DNA from: Planctomycetota bacterium
GTDB taxonomy: Bacteria > Planctomycetota > Planctomycetia > Pirellulales > Lacipirellulaceae
Reading direction: 5' to 3'
Length of the DNA stretch: 30,053 bases
NCBI GenBank assembly: GCA_022614705.1
Contig: JAKEIB010000131.1
Span: 1 to 30,053 of the forward strand
Shown here: positions 15,944 to 22,375 of the stretch, in pieces
Layout of the letters: each line of letters opens with the position of its first letter
Numbering within the stretch: position 1 is the first letter of the stretch
Made by a program: the position numbers and the translations under genes
Notes under the pieces: generated by a model
What the model was told of the DNA's origin: nothing
Databases searched by the model: none
What the model saw: the letters and a program-made list of their open reading frames with translations, nothing else

Positions 15944-16422
15944 ACGGCCGCCGAATACAGCTCCGCGTAATCTAGCACCCACAACTCGACTAATTCGCGG
16001 AAGCTCTCTAAATCGACGTCGGCCAGCCGCTGGTAGTGATTGCGGCTCAGCACTTCCTTGTTGCGAACGGTGCCTTTGGCCGCCAGTTCGAGGACGTGAT
16101 ATTTGCTGTAGGGACTGACGACAAGCTGCAATCGGCTGAAAAGATTGCCGCGCCGGCCGGCGCCGAGCGATACATCATCGCGATTCACGGCGGCGCCCCA
16201 ACCAGATTCGTCGACGATCGTTTCCAGCCGGAAGCCGGGGAAATTATCGGCCAACTCGCGCAGGCAGTTCTCGACATATTCGGTGAGCGACAGCCGATAT
16301 TGCGAATGCAACCGGCGACATTCCTCCTCACTGAGCGCCTTGGCTGCCGCTTCGTTCAGCTGCGCCGCCCGCGCTTGCTTGCCTCGTTCGGATGCTCTCT
16401 GTAGTCGCTCTCGGAAGCTCAT
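15940..16422 (-). CDS. 160-aa conserved hypothetical protein
   Basis: A soluble, charged protein with an N-terminal helical region (MSFRERLQRASERGKQARAA). This is followed by a mixed domain containing NFPGFRLETIVDESGWGAAV and LQLVVSPYSKYHVLELAAKG, and a final helix near DLESFRELVELWVLDYAELY. I recognise no catalytic motif and no named family. It has no signal peptide or membrane segment. It lies downstream of tex on the same strand, but a GGGGAGA repeat fills the 139-bp gap. Its 3' end overlaps the TadE-like gene by 4 bp. Confidence 0.75.
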   Translation of the reverse strand: MSFRERLQRASERGKQARAAQLNEAAAKALSEEECRRLHSQYRLSLTEYVENCLRELADNFPGFRLETIVDESGWGAAVNRDDVSLGAGRRGNLFSRLQLVVSPYSKYHVLELAAKGTVRNKEVLSRNHYQRLADVDLESFRELVELWVLDYAELYSAAV

Positions 16423-16460
16423 CGTTGTTCAATTGCCGCTCGTTTACTTGTGTTAACAAA

Positions 16461-16556
16461 GAGGGGGAGAGTGGGAGATGGGGGGAGAGGGGGAGAATCG
16501 ATGGCAAAAGTGTTAGCTGAGTCTCCCCCTCTCCCACTCTCCCCTGTCTCCCCCTC
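16461..16556. repeat. Inverted repeat, GGGGAGA family (copy 3), abutting the tex stop
   Basis: The left arm 16461-16496 (GAGGGGGAGAGTGGGAGA and a further unit) pairs with 16521-16556 (TCTCCCCCTCTCCCACTC then CCTGTCTCCCCC). The variant unit GTGGGAGA also occurs in the right arm of the 4035-4127 copy. The right arm ends 6 bp from the tex stop codon, so any folded form would be in the tex 3' end or the leader of the downstream gene. Confidence 0.75.
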
Positions 16557-16561
16557 ATCGT

Positions 16562-19111
16562 TCAATTCGTCGCGCCGTTCTCGCCACCCGACGCCTCCGC
16601 CTCGCCCTCCGGCTTGCCTTGCTCCTTCTTCTTCTGATGGAACTGCAGCAAGTCGCCGAAGGAGCGCATGAACTCCTTGCCCTCTTCCATGGCCTTGGTG
16701 ATCGGCACGCGCGTTTTGGCGGCTCGCTTTTCGTAGGCCCCGCTGCGTTGCGGTCGGGGTGCGTCGCGGCGGTCGCGGCGGTCGCGGCGCGGCTTGGCGG
16801 CCCTGCGCGGCGGCAACGATTTTCGTTCGGCAGCGGCCGGTGCTCCATCTGCCGACGGCGGTGCGACTTTCTGTTGCGGCGCTGCGCGGCGGCGCGGGCC
16901 GCGCGACTTCTCGGGCCGCGGCCGTTCCGTGCCGGGCGCGATCATCGTCAGCGCCACGCGGCGCCGATCCTTATCGATCATCGACACCCACACGCGCACC
17001 TGGTCGCCCACCGCCACCACGGCATGCGGATCACGAACGTAACCCGCGCTAAGCTGGCTAATGTGCACCAGCCCGCTGTCCGACAGGCCGACGTCCACAA
17101 ACGCGCCGAAGTCGACGACGTTGAGAACCGTGCCGCGGAGTTCCATTCCTTGCTGCAGATCCTCGAACTTCACCACGTCCTTGCGGAAAATCGGCGGCGG
17201 CAGATCTTCGCGCGGGTCGCGGCCCGGCTTGCAGAGGGCCTCGATCATGTCGTTGAGCGCTAGCTGGCCAATGCCCAGCTCGGCGGCCAGCGCCTGGCGG
17301 TCGAGCGGGGCCACAAGCTCGCGGATGCGGGCCGCGCTCGCGCCGCCAGAAACGGTGGCCGGATCGATACCGAGTTTCTCCAAGAGCTTTTTCGCGGCCT
17401 CGTAGTTTTCGGGGTGAATCCAGGTCGCATCGAGCGGATCATCGCCGCCGATGATTTTCAAGAAACCGGCCGACTGCACGAACGTCGCGTCGCCCAGCCC
17501 GCTGACTTCCAACAGCTGTTTGCGATTCTTGAACGGCCCATGCTGCTGACGATGCTCGTACACGCGCCGCGCGGTGAGCTGGTTCATGCCGGAAACGTAC
17601 CGCAGTAGCGGCGTGCTCGCGCTATTCAGCTCGACGCCCACAAAACTCACGCACGATTGCACGACGTCGTCGAGCGTATCGCGCAGGTGCTTGGCCCGCG
17701 CGTCGTGCTGATAAAGCCCGACGCCGATGCTGGCCGGGTCGATCTTTACCAACTCGCTGAGCGGATCCTGCAGCCGGCGGCCGATCGAGATCGCGCTGCG
17801 CTGGATCGCGTCGCACTGCGGAAATTCCTCGCGGCCAATTTCGCTCGTCGAATACACGCTCGCGCCGGCCTCGTTGACGACGACGTAATGCACGTCGGCT
17901 TCATGCAGCTCATTGCCGATGATCTCGGCGATCAATTGCTCGGTCTGCCGGCAGGCCGTACCGTTGCCGATGGCCACGACGCTGACGCTGTTTTGTTTCA
18001 GCAACTCGGCCAACTTGGTTCGTGCTTCGGCCTTTTGCTCATCGCTCCCCACGACGTAAATCACGTCGTGGCTCAGGAGGGCACCGAACTCGTCGAGCAC
18101 GGCCAGCTTGCAGCCGTTTTTGTAACCCGGATCAATCGCCAGCACGCGCCGGTTCGGCAATGGCGGCTGCAGGAGCAGGTTTCGCAGATTGCGGGCAAAC
18201 ACTTCGACGGCGTGAGTTTCCGCCTTCTCGGTCAATTCGCGACGCGCCTCGCGCTCCAGGCTGGGAAGCAGCAGCCGCGACAGCGCATCGCGCACGCAGC
18301 CCATCAGGAATTCCTTGTGGGCGTGATCCGGTGGCACGATCGCTTCGATGGCGACCTGCTCGACCGCAGTCTCGTCCGATTCCACGCGCACGCGCAGCAC
18401 CTTGGCCCGCTCGCCGCGATTGATGGCCAACACGCGGTGCGGCGGAATGCGGCCGAGCGGCTCGCGAAAATCGAGATAGTCGTGAAACTGCTGATTCTTT
18501 TTGGCGCTGTCTTCGACTTTCGTGCTGGCCAGCTTGCCCGTCTTGCGATACAGCTTGCGGACCTTCTGCCGCAGGTCGGCGTTCTCACTGAACTGCTCGG
18601 CCAGAATGTGGCCCGCGCCCAACAGCGCCGTGGCGCCGTCCGGAACACTCTTATCGGTGCTGACGAAATCGGCGGCTCGCGCGTCGAGATCGGCGCACGC
18701 TTTGTCCTGCGCGAGAATTTCTTCGGCCAGCGGACCAAGACCCTGTTCGCGCGCCTTGGTGGAAAGCGTCTGCTTCTTCGGCCGGAATGGCAGGTACAAG
18801 TCCTCGAGCCGTTTGACGCTGTCGGCCCGTTCAATTTGTTGGCGCAATTCGTCGGAGAGCGCGTGCTGCGACTCGATCGACCTCAGAATGGTTTCCTTGC
18901 GCTCCTCCAATTGGCGGAGCTTGGAGATGCTATCGCGGACGGCGCCGATTTGCTGCTCGTCGAGGCCGCCCGTGGCGTCGCGCCGATAGCGCGTGATGAA
19001 CGGCACGGTGTTGCCTTCGTCCAAGAGCGCGACGGTACGCGCGATCGCGTCGTGCGGGATGCCAAGCTCACGCGTCAGGCGGCCAAAGTCGATCGGAAGC
19101 GCAGCAGCCAT
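16562..19111 (-). CDS. tex: Tex-family transcription accessory protein
   Basis: Tex/YhgF proteins are cytoplasmic nucleic-acid-binding proteins associated with transcription. The 849-aa product shows the usual order. An N-terminal Tex domain includes GNTVPFITRYRRDATGGL. A YqgF/RNase-H-like domain spans about 320-450 (RVLAIDPGYKNGCKLAVLD, IGNGTACRQTE). Helix-hairpin-helix motifs span about 500-560 (YEHRQQHGPFKNRKQLL). An S1 RNA-binding domain spans about 655-723 (GTVLNVVDFGAFVDVGL, GLVHISQLS). Family members are usually about 770-790 aa. Here about 125 extra C-terminal residues are Arg-, Ala- and Pro-rich, ending in a short helix KEFMRSFGDLLQFHQKKKEQ. The tail may add RNA binding. The ATG at 19111 has no striking ribosome-binding site. 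Confidence 0.95.
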   Translation of the reverse strand: MAAALPIDFGRLTRELGIPHDAIARTVALLDEGNTVPFITRYRRDATGGLDEQQIGAVRDSISKLRQLEERKETILRSIESQHALSDELRQQIERADSVKRLEDLYLPFRPKKQTLSTKAREQGLGPLAEEILAQDKACADLDARAADFVSTDKSVPDGATALLGAGHILAEQFSENADLRQKVRKLYRKTGKLASTKVEDSAKKNQQFHDYLDFREPLGRIPPHRVLAINRGERAKVLRVRVESDETAVEQVAIEAIVPPDHAHKEFLMGCVRDALSRLLLPSLEREARRELTEKAETHAVEVFARNLRNLLLQPPLPNRRVLAIDPGYKNGCKLAVLDEFGALLSHDVIYVVGSDEQKAEARTKLAELLKQNSVSVVAIGNGTACRQTEQLIAEIIGNELHEADVHYVVVNEAGASVYSTSEIGREEFPQCDAIQRSAISIGRRLQDPLSELVKIDPASIGVGLYQHDARAKHLRDTLDDVVQSCVSFVGVELNSASTPLLRYVSGMNQLTARRVYEHRQQHGPFKNRKQLLEVSGLGDATFVQSAGFLKIIGGDDPLDATWIHPENYEAAKKLLEKLGIDPATVSGGASAARIRELVAPLDRQALAAELGIGQLALNDMIEALCKPGRDPREDLPPPIFRKDVVKFEDLQQGMELRGTVLNVVDFGAFVDVGLSDSGLVHISQLSAGYVRDPHAVVAVGDQVRVWVSMIDKDRRRVALTMIAPGTERPRPEKSRGPRRRAAPQQKVAPPSADGAPAAAERKSLPPRRAAKPRRDRRDRRDAPRPQRSGAYEKRAAKTRVPITKAMEEGKEFMRSFGDLLQFHQKKKEQGKPEGEAEASGGENGATN

Positions 19112-19424
19112 GAAACAAGCCGAGGGATGCGAAATTCCAGTTGCCCGATGCTAACTAGCTGGCATCGAGCATCCAGTATCCAGCATCAAGCATCAAGACG
19201 GCAATCGTCCTATTTTGACATTTTGCGACAGTTTCGGCCACTTCCCTGCCATCGTGCAATCGGTCGCAGCAGAGAAATATGGCACGGTCCGGAAATTAGT
19301 TCAAACCCTCACGGGTGTTATGGCCGATGTATGTGGATGTAGTCCGGCACGGCGGCGTACTGGACCGGCGGCAAGATGCTGCGCAATAAATGATCTGTTC
19401 CCCCTGGTATGTAAGGAAGCATCC
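19112..19424. other. Spacer upstream of tex and the 81-aa gene
   Basis: A 313-bp divergent spacer. It contains the short tandem GCATC repeats at 19162-19196 and otherwise nothing I can name. Promoters for tex and the 81-aa gene should lie here. Confidence 0.5.
19162..19196. repeat. Irregular short tandem repeat, GCATC(N)AG units
   Basis: Four to five head-to-tail units of the type GCATCGAG, CATCCAG, TATCCAG, CATCAAG follow one another. The 7-9-nt unit length and variation suggest slippage growth. It is non-coding and lies about 50 bp upstream of the tex start. Confidence 0.6.
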
Positions 19425-19670
19425 ATGGCCCGCTCGAATTTGCGGATTTACCGCGGTCCGTCGGAAAAGTCGGCCCCCGTTCGCACCGCTAGCAAGGTCG
19501 GCAATCCTACCGTTACCGTGAACGTCGGCGAAGTGCTGCCGCTTTTGGCCGATGCCGTAGCCAGCCGGCGCACCTGGCTGAGCGATTTCGAGGACGACGA
19601 GATGACGATCTCGGCCGACTTGTACGAAGTACTGCTGGCCTACCAATACTACCGGCACCCGGCGGCCTAA
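19425..19670 (+). CDS. 81-aa conserved-looking small protein
   Basis: The start is the ATG at 19425, with AAGGAA about 7 nt upstream; the longer frame from 19215 runs through non-coding spacer. The product opens MARSNLRIYRGPSEKSAP, contains TVTVNVGEVLPLLADAVAS and ends with LYEVLLAYQYYRHPAA. It is soluble, with no signal or membrane segment. I believe similar proteins are widespread in planctomycetes, but no function is known to me. A structured repeat follows 28 bp after the stop. Confidence 0.7.
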   Translation: MARSNLRIYRGPSEKSAPVRTASKVGNPTVTVNVGEVLPLLADAVASRRTWLSDFEDDEMTISADLYEVLLAYQYYRHPAA

Positions 19671-19698
19671 GGCCGTTTATCAAGTGATATGCCTTCAA

Positions 19699-19817
19699 TG
19701 GGTGCCACTGCTGGCTCGTCCAGCAGTGTTCCGACGCCTACAGCTTGCGGCCATTATTTGGGACAGCGTGCAAGCTGTTCGCGCCAAAACACTGCTAACA
19801 AGTTAGCAGTGGCACCC
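19699..19817. repeat. Multi-stem inverted repeat, GGGTGCCACTGCTGG family
   Basis: The outer arms 19699-19730 and 19788-19817 are complementary. Each arm is also a hairpin by itself: CTGCTGG-CTCGT-CCAGCAG on the left, and CTGCTAA-CAAG-TTAGCAG on the right. A third stem lies between them (19740-19748 with 19770-19778). The two arms differ at GG/CC versus AA/TT, yet both keep the stem paired. The element sits between the 81-aa gene and the LOG gene and ends about 35 bp before the latter's start. I recall similar TGCCACTGCTGG sequences in other planctomycete genomes. Confidence 0.8.
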
Positions 19818-19852
19818 GACCCATATTCTACTTACGCCGCGCGAGGCGCTTC

Positions 19853-20863
19853 GTGGATGCAAACGGACGCGGCCCGCTCTCGAATGCCGATGGGAATGAT
19901 TCGGATCATCGTCCGCTGATTGCCGACCTGGTCCGCCGGCTGCGGCACGCGGCCGATCGGCTGCCCATCGATCGCACCGCACACGAGGACCTGAAAATCC
20001 TCAGCCAAACTCTGCGCGAGCTGCGCCGCGCGTTCTCCGTTTTTGCGCCATATCGTTCGCAACGCAAGGTGACGGTATTCGGCTCGGCCCGCACGCCGCC
20101 GGGCGCGCCGTCCTATCAACAGGCGTTGCGGCTTGGCCAAATCATGGCCGAAAAAGGCTGGTTCGTCGTCACCGGTGCGGCGACCGGGATCATGGAAGCC
20201 GGGCATCGCGGCGCCGGCCGAAATCGCTCGATGGGCATCAACATCATGCTGCCCTTCGAGCAACAGGCCAACGAAATCATCCGCGGCGACGGCAAGCTCG
20301 TCACGATGAAATACTTCTTCACGCGCAAGCTGATGTTCGTGAAAGAGTGCGACGCCGTCGTTTGTCTGCCGGGCGGATATGGGACGCTCGACGAAGCTTT
20401 TGAAGTACTCACGCTGTTGCAAACCGGCAAGCGCGAGCTGATGCCGCTGGTGTTTCTCGACTCGCCGGGCGGTTCCTATTGGCAGGATTGGCTGGCGTTC
20501 GTGCGCACGCATCTGCTGGCTGAGAACATGATCGCGCCGGAGGACCTGTCGCTGTTCAAAGTGACAGACAGCCTGGACGAAACGGTCGCCGAGATTCTGC
20601 GGTTCTACCGCGTGTTTCACAGCATGGAGTACGTGCATGGGCGGCTCGTGCTGCGGCTGCAACACGCGCTCGACGAGAAACGCCTGGCGGCGGTTGGGCG
20701 GGTTTTCGCCGACATCCTGACGGACGGCCAGTTCCGCCAGGAGGCCGCGATTATTGGCGAGACGCCGCGGCCAGATTTGGCCGGCCTCACGCGGCTCATC
20801 TTCCATTTCAACCGCCGCAGCCTCGGCCGCCTTCGCCAGTTGATCGATACGATCAATTCATAA
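19853..20863 (+). CDS. LOG-family protein (lysine decarboxylase-like fold)
   Basis: LOG-family enzymes release a base from a nucleoside 5'-monophosphate; the plant members make active cytokinins. The 336-aa product has the Rossmann-like start KVTVFGSARTPPG (73-84), GAATGIMEAGHRGA (108-121) and the signature PGGYGTLDE (173-181). The fold itself needs about 190 residues. Here about 70 extra residues precede it and about 80 follow it, including HFNRRSLGRLRQL near the end. This long form is what is often annotated TIGR00730-like in planctomycetes, and its true substrate is unknown. The GTG at 19853 has GAGG 6-7 nt upstream and is the only usable start. The stop codon lies inside a repeat element. 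Confidence 0.88.
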   Translation: MDANGRGPLSNADGNDSDHRPLIADLVRRLRHAADRLPIDRTAHEDLKILSQTLRELRRAFSVFAPYRSQRKVTVFGSARTPPGAPSYQQALRLGQIMAEKGWFVVTGAATGIMEAGHRGAGRNRSMGINIMLPFEQQANEIIRGDGKLVTMKYFFTRKLMFVKECDAVVCLPGGYGTLDEAFEVLTLLQTGKRELMPLVFLDSPGGSYWQDWLAFVRTHLLAENMIAPEDLSLFKVTDSLDETVAEILRFYRVFHSMEYVHGRLVLRLQHALDEKRLAAVGRVFADILTDGQFRQEAAIIGETPRPDLAGLTRLIFHFNRRSLGRLRQLIDTINS

Positions 20864-20959
20864 AGCCGCGACCGCTGGTCGCGGGCGCGGCGTCGGTGAA
20901 ATGGCGGCCACTTTTTGCGGGCTGACGCACATTCCGCGACCACGGGTCGCGGCTTTATG
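20859..20959. repeat. Inverted repeat, CATAAAGCCGCGACC family, containing the LOG stop
   Basis: Arms at 20859-20885 and 20932-20959 are complementary (CATAAAGCCGCGACC...GGTCGCGG). Each arm is also a small hairpin (CCGCGACC/GGTCGCGG). The LOG stop codon TAA (20861-20863) is part of the left arm. A third copy of the arm lies inside rlmN at 2217-2241. The loop of about 46 nt has no coding content. Confidence 0.8.
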
Positions 20960-21202
20960 CGAGGTCGAGCCAATTTTCTCATTCTAAAACCGCTGATGTC
21001 GGGTTGACGACATCTGCCCGTGGCCGTTTCGCGCCCCCCACCTTCTCCGCGTTGCCGCGAACGTAAAGTGGCTTGTTTTCCAGCCGTCGCGCGTTGGCGT
21101 CTCGCGTCCGTGCGTCACTGGCACGGCGCGTGCATTTAAGCCAATACAAATCCGGCCAACCTCGACCGGCGAACAACTACATCCGTTTTTAGGAGAACAG
21201 TC
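20864..21202. other. Spacer between LOG and PDZ genes
   Basis: A 339-bp spacer. It contains most of the CATAAAGCCGCGACC repeat and a candidate sigma-54 promoter at 21118-21134. The stretch 20960-21117 holds nothing I can name. Confidence 0.6.
21118..21134 (+). promoter_or_regulatory. Candidate sigma-54 (-24/-12) promoter
   Basis: The sequence TGGCACGGCGCGTGCA has the invariant GG (21120-21121) and GC (21132-21133) exactly 10 nt apart, as sigma-54 promoters require, with six of six matches in TGGCAC. The downstream element is GTGCA rather than TTGCA. Transcription would start near 21145 and leave a leader of about 58 nt before the PDZ gene. No enhancer-binding site was identified. Confidence 0.35.
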
Positions 21203-21766
21203 ATGAACACGATGATGCACAAGTTTGCTCTGACCCTTTTGGCCTGCCTGGCCGCGGTGACCTTTGCCGCGTCGCCGGCCGCTGCCGACACGAAGCTGTT
21301 GCTTGTATCGCCGGACACTGACCCCGGATTTTTTCCGGAGCCCTACCTGCCGAGGTTCGGGTTTTCCAGCTTCAACATCGGCGGCGTTGGCGAGCGTGTG
21401 ACGTATGTCCGCTGGGGTGGCCTGGCTTCGCGGTTTGGTTTGGAACCAGGCGACGTGATCCTCAGCATGAACGGCTTCCCGCTCACCTACCAAGGTTCGT
21501 GGAACGACGCGCTTTATAACGCGATGGTCAATGACGGTGGCTGGGTGCGGCTGCGAATTCGCGACGTGCGAACCGGCTTCGTGGCTACGCGGCAGATGTT
21601 CGTCGGCGGCGGTGTCGGTCCCGTCACGCATCACTACAACGTCCACGGCGACAGCCAGCACATCGGCCTGCCGAGCGGCCCGATGACGCAGAAGTCGACG
21701 ATTGGCCCGACGAACGGCAACCAATCGTCGCCCAAGCTCAAGAAAATTGCCAACCTGCTGAACTAA
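21203..21766 (+). CDS. Secreted small PDZ-domain protein
   Basis: The ATG at 21203 follows AGGAGA with 6-7 nt spacing. The 187-aa product has a signal peptide ending ASPAAA (cleavage about residue 28) and a single PDZ-like domain at about 62-130. VRWGGLASRFGLEPGDVILSMNG is broken here as VRWGGLASRFG and LEPGDVILSMNG, the usual ligand-groove and strand signature. The last 50 residues are Gly-, Ser- and Thr-rich and probably disordered. No protease domain is attached, so it likely binds peptide termini or an envelope protein. A strong terminator follows, which makes this a single-gene unit. Confidence 0.85.
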   Translation: MNTMMHKFALTLLACLAAVTFAASPAAADTKLLLVSPDTDPGFFPEPYLPRFGFSSFNIGGVGERVTYVRWGGLASRFGLEPGDVILSMNGFPLTYQGSWNDALYNAMVNDGGWVRLRIRDVRTGFVATRQMFVGGGVGPVTHHYNVHGDSQHIGLPSGPMTQKSTIGPTNGNQSSPKLKKIANLLN

Positions 21767-21804
21767 AGCAGTTGATCGATATGCGGCGAATGACACGAAG
21801 CGGA

Positions 21805-21832
21805 AGCCATCGCAAGACGCGGTGGCTTTTTT
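21805..21832 (+). terminator. Rho-independent terminator of the PDZ gene
   Basis: AGCCATCGC (21805-21813) pairs with GCGGTGGCT (21819-21827) around the loop AAGAC, giving a 9-bp stem with one G-T pair, followed by a run of six T (21827-21832). It lies 39 bp after the stop codon. Confidence 0.85.
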
Positions 21833-21960
21833 CGTTTCTCCCCGAGCCGTTCGATGGTCGCTCTGGTGGCGAATGAATTTCCGTCCTTGCCCTCGGCGGA
21901 CTACATTGGAACTTATTTCAAATTCGGGCTCCCGTATTTTACGACCGAACCAACTAAAAT

Positions 21961-21993
21961 CTCGCAGAGGCGCTGAGGACGCGGAGCACTCGG
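21961..21993. repeat. Solitary arm of a CGCAGAGGCGCTGAGGACGC repeat
   Basis: This GA-rich phrase resembles the outer arm of the composite repeat at 2611-2859 in style (AGAGG, ACACGG, CAGAG units) but has no partner nearby. It lies directly before the ParE-like remnant and may mark the joint where the toxin gene lost its 5' part. Confidence 0.45.
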
Positions 21994-22016
21994 AATGAAC
22001 ATAGCTTGCATTCTCT

Positions 22017-22145
22017 GCCGAGCATGACTTGCGATCGGCATTCGAGTGGTGGCGCGACATCCGGTCCGCCGAACAAGCCGCACGACTGTATCGCGGCATC
22101 CGTAGAGCCATTACATCGCTGGACAAAAAACCTGGAACTGGGTAG
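22017..22145 (+). pseudogene. Remnant of a ParE/RelE-family toxin gene
   Basis: The frame reads AEHDLRSAFEWWRDIRSAEQ, then AARLYRGIRRAITSLDKKPG, and stops at TAG 22143-22145. The AExDLxxAFEWW..RS.EQAARxY pattern is the first two helices of RelE/ParE toxins. An in-frame stop at 22002-22004 replaces the N-terminal strand, there is no start codon, and the C-terminal catalytic strands are absent. No antitoxin gene is visible beside it. Family assignment is by eye. Confidence 0.55.
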
Positions 22146-22186
22146 TGTCTCAATTCGGAAGAAGAGCAGAATTGATTGACACGCGG

Positions 22187-22282
22187 TTATTTACGTTTGC
22201 CGCCTAGACTCGCAATGACGGCCGCTACCAGGAAGAGAACAACAATTAGAACAAGCACTTCTATTACACCAAGTCCGAACAT
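22187..22282 (-). CDS. 31-aa single-pass membrane peptide
   Basis: The ATG at 22280-22282 follows GGGAGG with about 7 nt spacing, one of the best ribosome-binding sites in the window. The product reads MFGLGVIEVLVLIVVLFLVA, then AVIASLGGKRK: one transmembrane helix with a basic tail. The first residues resemble TatA N termini (MFGLG.xEL), but the amphipathic helix and acidic tail of TatA are missing. It lies 94 bp downstream of the 574-aa exported protein on the same strand. It may be a small membrane regulator; the role is unknown. Confidence 0.65.
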   Translation of the reverse strand: MFGLGVIEVLVLIVVLFLVAAVIASLGGKRK

Positions 22283-22375
22283 GGTGCGCCTCCCTTGGGC
22301 AGTGAGTTAGGGAGCGATTGGCAAGGAAACGTAATCGAATCATGTGCGAAGCATCGATTTCGGGCATTCTCAGTG

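Larger units (their letters stand above)
21833..22186. other. Spacer with repeat arm and toxin-gene remnant
   Basis: About 350 bp without an intact gene. It holds the repeat arm at 21961-21993 and the ParE-like remnant at 22017-22145. No terminator or promoter consensus was found. Confidence 0.55.

Noticed and set aside
16461..16556. GGGGAGA repeats considered as a CRISPR array
   Set aside because: Units are 12-15 nt, adjacent without unique spacers, and arranged as inverted arms.
17657..19342. 561-codon open frame opposite tex
   Set aside because: Tex is certain from its domains. The opposite frame has no recognisable motif and its length is explained by codon bias.
19832..20806. 324-codon open frame opposite the LOG gene
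   Set aside because: It is a shadow of the LOG coding sequence with no ribosome-binding site or domain.
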